DNA from: JABFRG01 sp038210445
Lineage (GTDB): Bacteria; Myxococcota_A; Polyangia; Polyangiales; Polyangiaceae
Length of the DNA stretch: 64,000 nt
NCBI GenBank assembly: GCA_038210445.1
Contig: JBBQWQ010000025.1
Coordinates: 1-64,000, forward strand
Reading direction: 5' to 3'
Shown here: piece by piece, positions 55,502-63,548 of the stretch
How the letters are laid out: each line of letters begins with the position of its first letter
How positions within the stretch are numbered: the first letter of the stretch is position 1
Program-made: the position numbers and the translations under genes
The notes under the pieces: generated by a model
Told to the model about the DNA's origin: nothing
What the model saw: only the letters and a program-made list of their open reading frames with translations
The model's database searches: none

Positions 55502-56136
55502 GGCGGCGACTCTCCTTCGCCGCCGCTGCCGCGGACGCGCAGTTTGGCGGTCTGCGCCTTGGTGAGCGTTTCGCTCGCCCGAAGCTTGCCCGTGGGGTCG
55601 TGAAAGGTGGCGCGAAGATCGCGCTCCGTCTCTTCGAGAAGCAGCACCCCGCAGTCGCTGCCCATGGCCCCCGGCGAAAGAAACCATCGCGCGCCCACAC
55701 GCCGCACCCGCGCCTCCGGCGATTTTCCGTAGATGACGATCTCCGCGGTGGCGAGATCCTCATCGTCCAGACGCTCGCGATCGTCGACCAGGATGGCCAC
55801 CCGGCTCCCAAAGAGCTCGAGGCTCCGGCCCGTACCGCGCGGAAGCTGCTCCAGTCGTCGCAGCGGCTCGAGCGCCTGTTCACGCGCGAGCGTCTCGCGA
55901 ATCTCGGAGGCATCCACGTGTGGGTCAAGGAGATCGAGGGTGCGGTCCCACACGCCGGCCGGCCCGGCGTCACCGTGCACAATCTCGGCGGCCCATTCCG
56001 CGACCATCTCGTCGAGGGCCTCGTCGCCGCCCAGATACACCGCACGATCGGCGTTCGCCGTCTCCAGCACGAAGGTCGCAGCCTGCCGGAGGTCGGCTCG
56101 ATGGTTGGCGCAAGGGCCCAGAAGCGCGATGCGCAT
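55498..56136 (-). CDS. Degenerate YfcE-like phosphoesterase-fold protein
   Basis: A 212-aa protein. The ends resemble YfcE-type metallophosphoesterases: MRIALLGPCANHRADLRQAA replaces the SDTHG start and AVYLGGDEALDEMVAEW the GD motif, while IVIYGKSPEARVRRVGARWF plus LSPGAMG match the GHTH...NPGS end, with the metal His residues gone. The active site therefore seems lost. It begins the operon with nadD. A regulatory or scaffold role is possible. Family call tentative. Confidence 0.5.
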   Translation of the reverse strand: MRIALLGPCANHRADLRQAATFVLETANADRAVYLGGDEALDEMVAEWAAEIVHGDAGPAGVWDRTLDLLDPHVDASEIRETLAREQALEPLRRLEQLPRGTGRSLELFGSRVAILVDDRERLDDEDLATAEIVIYGKSPEARVRRVGARWFLSPGAMGSDCGVLLLEETERDLRATFHDPTGKLRASETLTKAQTAKLRVRGSGGEGESPP

Positions 56137-56291
56137 GACGTCGATCTTCGCGGCCTCCAGGAAAAAGTAAAGTGCTATAGCCGAAAGGTGATGAGCGCCG
56201 TCGCCCGCCGCTGCGCATTCGGTTCGGTTTTCGCCCGCGGAAAGCGCGTCATGACCCGTGCTTGGGGCCGTGCATCGTGAGGCGCCTGCGC

Positions 56292-57551
56292 ATGGCGCCG
56301 CCCAAGCGCCCGGTGCCCCTTTCCTTCGACGGCGAGGAGATCCTGGCCGAGGCCGGCGAAACGGTGGCGCACGCGCTCATCGGCGCCGGCTACACGGCGC
56401 TGGCCCGTAGCCCCAAGTTCCACCGGCGCCGCGGCCCCTCCTGCATGCGCGGCGCGTGCGATGGCTGCCTGGTGCGCATCGACGGCTCGCCCAATGCGAT
56501 GGCGTGCATGACCACCGTGCACCCGGGCATGCGCGTGGAGTCGCAGAACACCATGGGCACGCGCGACGTCGATCTCTTGCGCGTCACCGACTGGCTCTTC
56601 CCCCACGGCCTCAACCACCACGAGCTCTTCGCAGGCATTCCCGGCCTGCAAGACGTCATGCAGACCTTCGCGCGGCGGGTGGCCGGCCTCGGCGTCATGC
56701 CCACCACGGCTTTGGCCGCGCGCCCCTCGGTCCGTCGCCAGGTCGACGTGGTGGTCATTGGCGGCGGCCCCGCGGGAATCCTCGTGGCGACGCGGCTCGC
56801 GGGCGCCGGCCGTACGGTGGAGCTCATCGAGGACGGTCCGGCTCTGGGCGGCGGCCTACGCGCCTTGCCGGCCGCCGCGCGGCTCGCCTTTGGCGCCGAG
56901 CTGGGACCAGGCCTCGACGCCCTCGCGGCCTCCAACGTGCGGATTCGCACGCGCACCACCGCCGGCGCGTTCTTCGGCGAAGACCTGCTGGTGGCCGGCC
57001 CCGACGGCGCCGAGCTGCTGGTGCCCGCCATTGCCGTGCTCGCCACCGGCGCGCACGACACGCTGCCGCCGTTCGAGGGCAACGATCTACCGGGCGTCAT
57101 GAGCGCGCGGGCGGGCGGCATGCTGCTCTCGCGCGGCGTGCGTCCAGGCCTCACGACGCTGGTCGTCGTGGAGGAGGGCTCGCCAGGCCAAGGTTCGCTG
57201 GGCGAGCATCTCGCCAACGAAATGGGCATCCGTCTCGTGCGCGGCAAGGTCGAAGCTGCCAAAGGCAGCGGCGCTGTGAACGAGGTTCGGATCACCATCG
57301 ACGGCCAGAGCGCCTCCTTCGAGGCCGACGCGCTGCTGGTCGACGGGCCGCGCGCCCCGGCCTACGAACTGGCCTCGCAGCGGGGGGCCAAGCTGGCCCA
57401 CGAGCCCCATGGCTACCGCATCGTGGTCGACGAAAGTGCGTGCATTGCGCACGGACTGTATGCGGTAGGAGAAGCCATCGGCACGCCTTTCGAGGCCCGC
57501 GCTCTCGACGCGGATGCGGCTCGCGTCACCGCCCACGTGCTCGCCCGCTGA
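56292..57551 (+). CDS. SoxA/HcnB-like 2Fe-2S flavoprotein (short form)
   Basis: A 419-aa protein from the ATG at 56292; a GTG at 56277 is possible. The N-terminal 2Fe-2S domain (about 1-85) has VPLSFDGEEILAEAGETVAH and CMRGACDGCLVRIDGSPNAM with a fourth Cys in ACMT. An FAD/NAD domain follows from about 155: VVVIGGGPAGILVATRLAGA, IAVLATGAHDTLPPFEGNDL, GVMSARAGGMLL and LYAVGEAIGTPF. This equals the first part of the sarcosine oxidase alpha subunit, or HcnA plus HcnB, but the aminomethyltransferase half of SoxA and any beta subunit are absent nearby. Substrate unknown; an amine or amino-acid dehydrogenase subunit is likely. Confidence 0.8.
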   Translation: MAPPKRPVPLSFDGEEILAEAGETVAHALIGAGYTALARSPKFHRRRGPSCMRGACDGCLVRIDGSPNAMACMTTVHPGMRVESQNTMGTRDVDLLRVTDWLFPHGLNHHELFAGIPGLQDVMQTFARRVAGLGVMPTTALAARPSVRRQVDVVVIGGGPAGILVATRLAGAGRTVELIEDGPALGGGLRALPAAARLAFGAELGPGLDALAASNVRIRTRTTAGAFFGEDLLVAGPDGAELLVPAIAVLATGAHDTLPPFEGNDLPGVMSARAGGMLLSRGVRPGLTTLVVVEEGSPGQGSLGEHLANEMGIRLVRGKVEAAKGSGAVNEVRITIDGQSASFEADALLVDGPRAPAYELASQRGAKLAHEPHGYRIVVDESACIAHGLYAVGEAIGTPFEARALDADAARVTAHVLAR

Positions 57552-57554
57552 ACG

Positions 57555-57962
57555 TCACGCGAGCGCTTCCAGGCGCCGAGAGAGCTCGCGCATGTGGTCG
57601 TGCCACTCCGTCGTGCCGCTCCCTTCGCTCCATAGATCACGGAGCTCGGAGGCGGCGTAGATGCGCTCCACCGCGCGCAGGGCCACGGTCGGGCTCACCG
57701 CCTTGGCTTCCTCACGCGACGCGCCGAGCCAGCGCTTGGCCGATCGCGACAAGCGATCGTCACCGGCGCCGTGGGCGGCGGCCACCAGCTCCGCCGCCGC
57801 CACGCCGGCAGTGGCGTCGTCCACGTCGAGATACTCGTCGCGAGCCATTCCGGCGATGGCTTCCAGCGGGCTCGCCAGCGCGCTCCCATCGCCGTCGGGC
57901 AATTCGCCGAGAAAGTCGCACGCACCGTCGTTCTCGAAAGCTTTTGAACCCCACGCGCCCAT
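57555..57962 (-). CDS. DUF4259-family protein
   Basis: A 135-aa soluble acidic protein starting MGAWGSKAFENDGACDFLGE, the recognisable N-terminus of DUF4259 (MG-x-WG-x-x-x-F-x-NDxAxD). The rest is helical, with AAAELVAAAHGAGDDRLSRS and LRAVERIYAASELRDLW. Members are often immunity-like or of unknown role. The ATG at 57962 starts the conserved block. Convergent with the flavoprotein gene, 3 nt between stops. Confidence 0.85.
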   Translation of the reverse strand: MGAWGSKAFENDGACDFLGELPDGDGSALASPLEAIAGMARDEYLDVDDATAGVAAAELVAAAHGAGDDRLSRSAKRWLGASREEAKAVSPTVALRAVERIYAASELRDLWSEGSGTTEWHDHMRELSRRLEALA

Positions 57963-58056
57963 GAGCTGAACCTCCGACCCTAGAGAGCCCCGAGCACGGG
58001 CGCATGTCGCGCGGAATCGACGCGCCGTCGCGCCGAAGCGGGTAGGCTCGGAGCCG

Positions 58057-59484
58057 ATGCGATGGACTCTCGGTGCAACGCTCGCGTTGGCGTTCGTCGC
58101 GTGTGGTGGCACGCCCCCTTCGCCCGCGCGACCCGTGGCGTCGCGCGAGGTGTCGTCGGCCGCGACGGTTTCGCCAGCCCGAAGTGGGCCCGCCGCGCCG
58201 CTACCGCCTTCGCCACCGCCCGCGCTCTCGCTCACAGGCGATGTGTTCCGCGACGCCCTGTGGACTCGCGACGGATCGCTGGTGCTCGTCACCAGGACCC
58301 AGGTGTTTCTCGTGGCCGCCAGCGGCCCGCCGCGTGAGCTCCCGGCCCCCGCCGGCGCACCTTCGCCCATCGACCGCGTCTTCGGGCGCCAGGCTGCGCG
58401 CTTCGTTGTCCTCCGAGAGAACGGCGCCGCGTCGCTCTACGGCGCGGATGGGCGCGACAGGGTACCGCTGGTTCACGACGCGGGCGTTTCTGCGACCCAG
58501 GCCGAGGTCTCGCCGGACGGCACGCGGATCGCCGTCCTTGGGTGTGCCCCGCCGCCCGCCAAAGGCTCCTCGGTCCCGGCGATTCCCCGTTGCGGCGTTC
58601 TCTTCGGAGCCGCCGGCGAGCGCGTGGGCATCCTGCGCGCCCCGCACGATCTCGCGCAGCTCGCCTTCTCGCCGAGCGGCAAGTACCTCTTCGCGCGGGG
58701 CGATTCTCGCGGGATCACGTTCTTCGACCTGGATGGCAAGACCCTCGCGACGCGGCCCACCTGGCGTCGCAACACCGAGGTGCACGGGTACTTCGACACC
58801 GACTTCGTCGCCTTCGACGGTGATCTCGCAATTGTCGCGCAACCGTCGCAGGTGGAGCTGCTGGATCTCGCGCAGGGCGGCAAGCGCCTCCACGCGCTGC
58901 AGGATCGCAACCTGACGCTGGCGGTGGGGTCACCGCGCACGCACCGGGTGGCGGCCCTCTTCGGCTCCCACAACCGCCTTGCCATCTGGGACGCCGACAC
59001 TGGCAAGGTGGTGCGCTCGTTCTCCCTCTCGCCGCTGGTGCGGGGAACGTGCGAGCACTGCATTCCCGAGATGGACGAAGTGGACCCCGACGTTGTCTGG
59101 GTGTCGCCGGTCTACGGCGGCGATCCCGTTCGCGCCCGCATCTCTTCGGGTGCCCTCGAGTCCGCGCCCGATCACATCTCGCCGTTCCGGAGCCTCGGCT
59201 CCGCCGAGAGTCGCGTGGTGGAGACCTACGACCGCGAGAAGTCCCGCGCATTCTGCTGGATCCATAGCCGCGTCGAGGCTCGTGCCCCCGCGCCTATTCC
59301 CATGGCCTACTGCAATCGCGCCGACGCGCGCGACGCGGAGAGCTTCGGCCTCTGGCCGTTTCCCGGTTTCTCGCCAGATGGCAAGCGCCTCGCAGCGCTC
59401 CACGAGGGCAAGGTGTACCTGTTCGACCTGACCGAGAAGAAGACCGTACGCGCGTTCGGCAAAGGCGCCTCGCTCGCGCCGTAG
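58057..59484 (+). CDS. WD40/YVTN-like lipoprotein
   Basis: A 475-aa exported lipoprotein. Lipobox FVAC (Cys about residue 16), a Pro/Ala/Ser linker to about 58, then repeated four-stranded-blade motifs: ALWTRDGSLVLVTRTQVFLV, AEVSPDGTRIAVLGC, LAFSPSGKYLFARGDSRGIT, LAIWDADTGKVVRSFSLSPL and GFSPDGKRLAALHEGKVYLF. Two Cys pairs (CEHC and others) may be disulfides. Its stop lies 2 nt from the stop of a second lipoprotein facing it. No enzymatic motif; likely binding or scaffolding in the envelope. Confidence 0.8.
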   Translation: MRWTLGATLALAFVACGGTPPSPARPVASREVSSAATVSPARSGPAAPLPPSPPPALSLTGDVFRDALWTRDGSLVLVTRTQVFLVAASGPPRELPAPAGAPSPIDRVFGRQAARFVVLRENGAASLYGADGRDRVPLVHDAGVSATQAEVSPDGTRIAVLGCAPPPAKGSSVPAIPRCGVLFGAAGERVGILRAPHDLAQLAFSPSGKYLFARGDSRGITFFDLDGKTLATRPTWRRNTEVHGYFDTDFVAFDGDLAIVAQPSQVELLDLAQGGKRLHALQDRNLTLAVGSPRTHRVAALFGSHNRLAIWDADTGKVVRSFSLSPLVRGTCEHCIPEMDEVDPDVVWVSPVYGGDPVRARISSGALESAPDHISPFRSLGSAESRVVETYDREKSRAFCWIHSRVEARAPAPIPMAYCNRADARDAESFGLWPFPGFSPDGKRLAALHEGKVYLFDLTEKKTVRAFGKGASLAP

Positions 59485-59486
59485 CG

Positions 59487-60419
59487 TTAGCGATCAAAGG
59501 CGCAGGCGGTGCCGCCCATGGCGATCTCGAACCTGCCCCGGCTCGGGAGGACCACGTCGGCTTTCCGGACGAGCGCGCCACGGGCAGGGTTCACAAGGTA
59601 CGTGGGGAGCGCGTCCGCGGCGGAGGTCGGACCGACGTCGTGCACGTCGCCCAGGAGCATCAGCGCGCCCCCCGGAACAACGGCGGCTGCCCTGCCTTGG
59701 CCCAGGCCGACGACGCTCGTGCGGGCGAGGGTGCCGCTCTTCCACGGCTCCCACACGCGGACCTCGTCGGTGCCGAAGTAGACCAGCAGAATGCGCCCGT
59801 CGATCCACGGCTGAATCGCATCGGGGTACATGGTGTCGTCGTAGGTGGCGACCACGGTGGCGGCGCCGGTGGCGGGCGTGATGCGCACCAGCTCGTGGTG
59901 GTACGCGCCGTCTTCCAGATACTGCGCCGAGGTACCTAGCCGGAGCGTCAGAATGTCGTCGCTGCTCGGCATCGGGAGAGCGCCCCGATACGAGGCTGCG
60001 GGGGCGGGAAGCGCCGGGAGCGCGGTGCATACATGGGGAGCCTTGGCGTCGATACGCGCCAACATGCCCTCTCGCGACAGCGCTACGATGGCCCCGCTGC
60101 GCTCCACCGTCAGCGCTTCCACCCGCATGTCGCCGCACCGCACGACGCCCAGCAAAGAAGCGGCGGCGGTGGCCGCTTCGAGGCTCGAGAGGGTGCCGGT
60201 GCTCCGCTCGTACACCACCGCATCGTGGCCGCCGCACGCCCGCGGCGAGGGAACCACGGGCGTCGTGGTGGTCGCAGAAGGGGTGGGGGCCACGGTTCCG
60301 GAGGGGGCGGGCGCCGACCCGCCGGTCGCAGCCGGCGAGTCACCCGCGGGTTCCGCGGCGCGGCCTCCGCAGGCGACGAGACAAGAGGCAGCCAAGGGAA
60401 GAAGGCATCGAAGGTTCAT
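59487..60419 (-). CDS. Propeller-like lipoprotein
   Basis: A 310-aa lipoprotein from the ATG at 60419 (an in-frame GTG two codons upstream is less likely). Lipobox LVAC (about residue 17), a long Ala/Pro/Thr-rich linker (GTVAPTPSATTTTPVVPSP), then β-blade-like segments: AVVYERSTGTLSSLEAATA, EALTVERSGAIVALSREGML, ARIDAKAPHVCTALP, LVRITPATGAATVVATYDD. Convergent with the WD40-like lipoprotein gene. Function unknown. Confidence 0.75.
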   Translation of the reverse strand: MNLRCLLPLAASCLVACGGRAAEPAGDSPAATGGSAPAPSGTVAPTPSATTTTPVVPSPRACGGHDAVVYERSTGTLSSLEAATAAASLLGVVRCGDMRVEALTVERSGAIVALSREGMLARIDAKAPHVCTALPALPAPAASYRGALPMPSSDDILTLRLGTSAQYLEDGAYHHELVRITPATGAATVVATYDDTMYPDAIQPWIDGRILLVYFGTDEVRVWEPWKSGTLARTSVVGLGQGRAAAVVPGGALMLLGDVHDVGPTSAADALPTYLVNPARGALVRKADVVLPSRGRFEIAMGGTACAFDR

Positions 60420-60524
60420 GACCACCCTTCAGCACGCCCCGTGCCCAGCGGCGCGATCTGCAACTGCTTGAAAGTACTCAGAAGTGCCCGGGGCCAGTTG
60501 CCACCTTGCCGGTAACTGCCGTGG

Positions 60525-61292
60525 TTACTCTTCGACGAGAGCGCCGAAGATGGCGATGCCCCCGATGACCGCGACCCCGTCGAAGACGCCCAGGAGCACG
60601 ATGTAGTCGCGCACCGCGGCGAGCCCGACGTCTCCCTGAAACAGATGCGTGGTCCCGGAGACGCCCGAGAGCAGCATCGGCGACAGCAGCGGGAACAGCA
60701 CCGTCGCCAGCATGAGATCGCGCGCCCGGGTTCGTACCGTCATGGCGCCGAACAGCGTGCCCATGCCCGCCACACCGATGGTGCCGAGCACCAGCATGAC
60801 CACCAGCGGCCCCAGCACCGGCAGCAAATCGATGTTGAAGAAGAGCGCCACCAGCGGCACGAGCACCACCTCGATGGCCAGCATGAAGGCGAGCACGCCC
60901 AGCGCCTTGCCGGCGAAGATCGCCGACCGCGGAATCGGCGACACCAGGAGCGCGGTCATGGCCCCGTCGTCGCGCTCCCGCTGCCAAGTGCGCCCGAGCG
61001 CGAGGATGCTGGCGAACGCGATGGGGATCCAGAGCGCGCCGCCGGCCGTCTCGTGCGACGAAGGAAACGCCACGCTCGCCATGACCGTCACGAGCACCGC
61101 GAAGAACCCCGCGCTGGTGACGATCTCGCGCGTGCGCACCTCGATGCGGAGGTCCTTCTGGAAAACGAGCCATGCAGAGGCCCAGAAACCCGGGGTCGTC
61201 ACCGGGCCTAGCCTACTCTGACCGCCCGCCCTTGGGGCAGAAGTCCGCGGAAACGAAGAAGCGCCCGGCGTTTCCACCGGGCGCTCGCTCAT
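60525..61292 (-). CDS. ccmB: CcmB-like ABC transporter permease (heme exporter type)
   Basis: A 255-aa inner-membrane protein with six predicted helices. VFQKDLRIEVRTREIVTSAG, ALWIPIAFASILALGRTWQR, ERDDGAMTALLVSPIPRSAI, FAGKALGVLAF, LGTIGVAGMGTLFGAMTVRT and TRARDLMLATVLFPLLSPML follow the CcmB pattern. CcmB works with CcmA and CcmC in cytochrome c maturation; none of these is adjacent. Start: the ATG at 61292 has GGAGG 8 nt upstream, but the first 30 residues are non-family and encode a terminator-like hairpin, so a GTG at 61202 (VTTPGFWASAW) is the alternative. Confidence 0.85.
   Translation of the reverse strand: MSERPVETPGASSFPRTSAPRAGGQSRLGPVTTPGFWASAWLVFQKDLRIEVRTREIVTSAGFFAVLVTVMASVAFPSSHETAGGALWIPIAFASILALGRTWQRERDDGAMTALLVSPIPRSAIFAGKALGVLAFMLAIEVVLVPLVALFFNIDLLPVLGPLVVMLVLGTIGVAGMGTLFGAMTVRTRARDLMLATVLFPLLSPMLLSGVSGTTHLFQGDVGLAAVRDYIVLLGVFDGVAVIGGIAIFGALVEE
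61261..61284 (-). terminator. Terminator-like hairpin after the Spy-like gene
   Basis: GCGCCCGG (61261-61268) and CCGGGCGC (61277-61284) form a perfect 8-bp stem with an 8-nt loop. On the minus strand it is followed by TTCTTCGTTTCC and lies 25 nt after the stop of the Spy-like gene. It falls inside the first codons of the ccmB reading frame as started at 61292, so it may separate or attenuate ccmB. Confidence 0.65.
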
Positions 61293-61308
61293 CGTCCTGC
61301 CCTCCGGA

Positions 61309-62250
61309 TCACTCGGGCTTGGGCGCGGCCTGGGGGCCCTTCTTGGCGTGCTCCCGAATCTTGTCGGCGGCGAGCTTGCGCTGCTCCGGGCGAAGAATCG
61401 GAACGATCTTCTCGGCCATGTCGATCATCCGCTCCGGGCCCATGCCGGCCGGGTGCTCCGGCAGCAGCTTGGAAGCGTCGAAGCTCTCGGTCTTGAAGGC
61501 ATCGAGGGCGGCCTTCTGCTGCATGCGCGCGGCCATGAATTCCTGACCCTTGGCGGCCATGTCGGAGCCCTTGCCTGCGAAGCTGGCGCTCAGGGTTTCC
61601 TTGATCTTGGTCTTCTGGTCCTCGTCGAGGTTGAGGTCTTTACCCAGCCCCATCATCCCCATGCCGCCCATGTGACCATGGAGCTCCTTGCCCTCGGGAC
61701 CCCCGGGACCCGGGCCGTCGCCCCGCGGACCGTGGAATTCTTTGCCCTCGGGACCCCCGGGACCCTGGCGTCCGTCGGGACCGCCGTGGCCGTGGCGGCC
61801 GTGGTGGAAGTTCGCCTGGAGCGCATCTACGAACTTCGCGCGCTGGTCCGGCGTGAGGAGGGCGTGCAGGCGCGTGAGGGCGGCGCGGTCTTCCCCGAGG
61901 GCCTTGTCTTGGCTGGCCTTCTCTGCAGAGAAGACCGGCTCGAAGGCCTTCTTGTCGATGGTGCCCTTCTCGACCTGGTCGGCGAGCATGGTCGCGATGG
62001 TCGCGTGAGAGCCGCCCATGGACTTGTGGCGGGTGTTCGCCGCGGAAATGAGGGCCTCCACCTCGGTGCGTTGGGCGGCCGTCAGGGGAACGGCGCTCAC
62101 GGCTTCCGCCACCATGCGAACCGGGCCTTCCGCCCCCTGGCCGACGGGAGCCACGGTGGAAGCATTTTGGACCGACGCGGTCTCCGCGTTCGTGCTTCCG
62201 CACGCAGCAGCCGCAAGACTCAGGGCAAGAAGAATAGGCAGGGTGCGCAT
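61309..62250 (-). CDS. Spy/CpxP-like (LTxxQ) lipoprotein
   Basis: A 313-aa envelope protein. Lipobox AAAC (Cys about residue 17), then an N-terminal helical domain with LTAAQRTEVEALISAAN and LTPDQRAKFVDALQANF, a central low-complexity Gly/His/Pro segment (about 150-200), and a second helical domain with LNLDEDQKTKIKETLSASF and LRPEQRKLAADKIREHAK. The LTxxQR motifs mark the Spy/CpxP family of periplasmic chaperones or metal-responsive proteins. The Gly/His loop contains an imperfect duplication of GPGGPEGKE-x-HG. Probably chaperone or metal binding; not proven. Confidence 0.8.
   Translation of the reverse strand: MRTLPILLALSLAAAACGSTNAETASVQNASTVAPVGQGAEGPVRMVAEAVSAVPLTAAQRTEVEALISAANTRHKSMGGSHATIATMLADQVEKGTIDKKAFEPVFSAEKASQDKALGEDRAALTRLHALLTPDQRAKFVDALQANFHHGRHGHGGPDGRQGPGGPEGKEFHGPRGDGPGPGGPEGKELHGHMGGMGMMGLGKDLNLDEDQKTKIKETLSASFAGKGSDMAAKGQEFMAARMQQKAALDAFKTESFDASKLLPEHPAGMGPERMIDMAEKIVPILRPEQRKLAADKIREHAKKGPQAAPKPE
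61688..61765. repeat. Duplicated 24-bp block in the Spy-like gene
   Basis: A 24-bp sequence at 61688-61711 recurs identically at 61742-61765, offset 54 bp (18 codons). It encodes the repeated Gly-Pro-Gly-Gly-Pro-Glu-Gly-Lys segment and keeps the frame, so the loop likely grew by in-frame duplication. Confidence 0.85.
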
Positions 62251-62340
62251 TTCGTTGTGGGAACCTCCGCTCCCTACGATGCACCCGCCCAGGCTCCCTG
62301 TCGCCCCCGAGGCCGGTAAAGAACCGTAAACGAGCGCGCT

Positions 62341-62844
62341 TCAGACCTTGGTGAAGGTCGTGATGAAGGGCGCCGCTTGGTCCAGCGAAGCGCGGAAATC
62401 CTTGATGATTTTGTCTTCGACCATGCCGCCCACCATGAAGATCTTCACTTCGACGGTGAGCTTGGTCACCAGCGTCGAGCTTTGGCCGTCGGCGGCGTCC
62501 TCGCACCAGGATTCGCCGGCGGTCTTGGTCTTGTCGCCGGCAGTGCTGGGCGTGACCTTGAAGGTGTAACGGCCCGACTTCGTGTCGTATTGGCCGTCTT
62601 CGACGTAGCTAAACTTGTCGCCGATGAGCTTCTGCACCGGGCCCGGAAGGCCGCTGAGCGGCGGGTCGATGGCGAGCTTGCGGGTCCAGACGTCGCCTTC
62701 GGTCTTGAGGTCGAGGACCTTCACCCCGGGAAACTTCAGAACCTCGCTATAGAGGCGCGTGCAGTAGTCCGCCGAGAAGAGGCACTTCTCGAAGTACGTC
62801 TTGCCCGAGCACCCGATCGCGGTCCGAATGGTGACTTCCGCCAT
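62341..62844 (-). CDS. DUF2505 (SRPBCC-like) protein
   Basis: A 167-aa soluble protein of the START/SRPBCC-like DUF2505 family: ATG start, YCTRLYSEVLKFPGVKVLDL, EGDVWTRKLAIDPPLSGLPG, PVQKLIGDKFSYVEDGQYD, YTFKVTPSTAGDKTKTAGES, and a closing helix IIKDFRASLDQAAPFITTF. The fold has a hydrophobic ligand cavity; the ligand is unknown. It may be in the same transcript as the Spy-like gene 90 nt downstream. Confidence 0.8.
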   Translation of the reverse strand: MAEVTIRTAIGCSGKTYFEKCLFSADYCTRLYSEVLKFPGVKVLDLKTEGDVWTRKLAIDPPLSGLPGPVQKLIGDKFSYVEDGQYDTKSGRYTFKVTPSTAGDKTKTAGESWCEDAADGQSSTLVTKLTVEVKIFMVGGMVEDKIIKDFRASLDQAAPFITTFTKV

Positions 62845-62914
62845 GGCTTCGCCTCTTTACGTGTAGATTACAGAGAATCGGACGGCGCCGACCCGGTTAC
62901 GGCCACCGGTTGTA

Positions 62915-62956
62915 CAAAAAAGAACCGGGAACATCGAGCTGAATCGATGCTCCCGG
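62915..62956 (-). terminator. Intrinsic terminator after the basic-tail gene
   Basis: CCGGGAACATCGA at 62925-62937 pairs with TCGATGCTCCCGG at 62944-62956 (12 of 13 bp, 6-nt loop). On the minus strand it is followed by TTCTTTTTTG. It lies 30 nt after the stop at 62986. Confidence 0.92.
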
Positions 62957-62985
62957 AACCGTACGCCTGGGGCGAAAAGACCGCG

Positions 62986-63447
62986 TTACTTGCGGGCCTT
63001 CTTGCGGGCGGCGGCGGCCGAAGCGGCAGACTTCTTGGTGGGGATGGGCTTGGAGACCACCTTCTTCGCGATGGGAGCGATCTTCTTCGCGCCCTTCACC
63101 ACAGGCTTCTTGGGGGCAAGGCGCTTCTCGGTGGAGAGGAAGAGATCGTAGAGGCGCGGGACCGGGTAGGCCTCGAGGCGCTTCTTGAAGCCTTCGTCCT
63201 TGGCGCGCTTCTCGAGGTCCACGATGGCCGAGATGAGCTTGGCGCGGGTGCCGAACTTGTCCTTCACGGCAGTGAAAGTGGCGTGGAGCCGGAGGAGCTT
63301 GGCATTGGAGACGTGGGCGAGGCCCTTGTCTTCGTTGGTGCGGCCGAGCCAGAGATCGCCATTCTTGGCGAACACTTCGACGGCTTCGACGAGCTTGGCC
63401 TTGTCGCCGAACTTCTCTTTGGCGGCGGCGAGCGGGGTCTTGATCAT
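62986..63447 (-). CDS. Hypothetical protein with histone-like Lys/Ala tail
   Basis: A 153-aa basic protein. Residues 1-105 are helical (LAAAKEKFGDKAKLVEAVEV, LVEAVEVFAKNGDLWLGRTN, LISAIVDLEKRAKDEGFKKR). Residues about 110-153 are a Lys/Ala/Pro tail (APKKPVVKGAKKIAPIAKKV) like histone H1-type or HU-tail extensions, suggesting nucleic-acid binding. Two KFG-x-[KR]-AKL repeats (KFGDKAKL, KFGTRAKL) hint at an internal duplication. ATG at 63447, own terminator. Family not recognised. Confidence 0.7.
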   Translation of the reverse strand: MIKTPLAAAKEKFGDKAKLVEAVEVFAKNGDLWLGRTNEDKGLAHVSNAKLLRLHATFTAVKDKFGTRAKLISAIVDLEKRAKDEGFKKRLEAYPVPRLYDLFLSTEKRLAPKKPVVKGAKKIAPIAKKVVSKPIPTKKSAASAAAARKKARK

Positions 63448-63548
63448 GGAATACTCCGATGGGTACGCGAGATAACTCGCGGGGCAAAAGGGAGGCTGCT
63501 TCTAGCATCCGCCCTTCGCCGGGCGCAAGGAGAGCTTGGAATGGCCGA

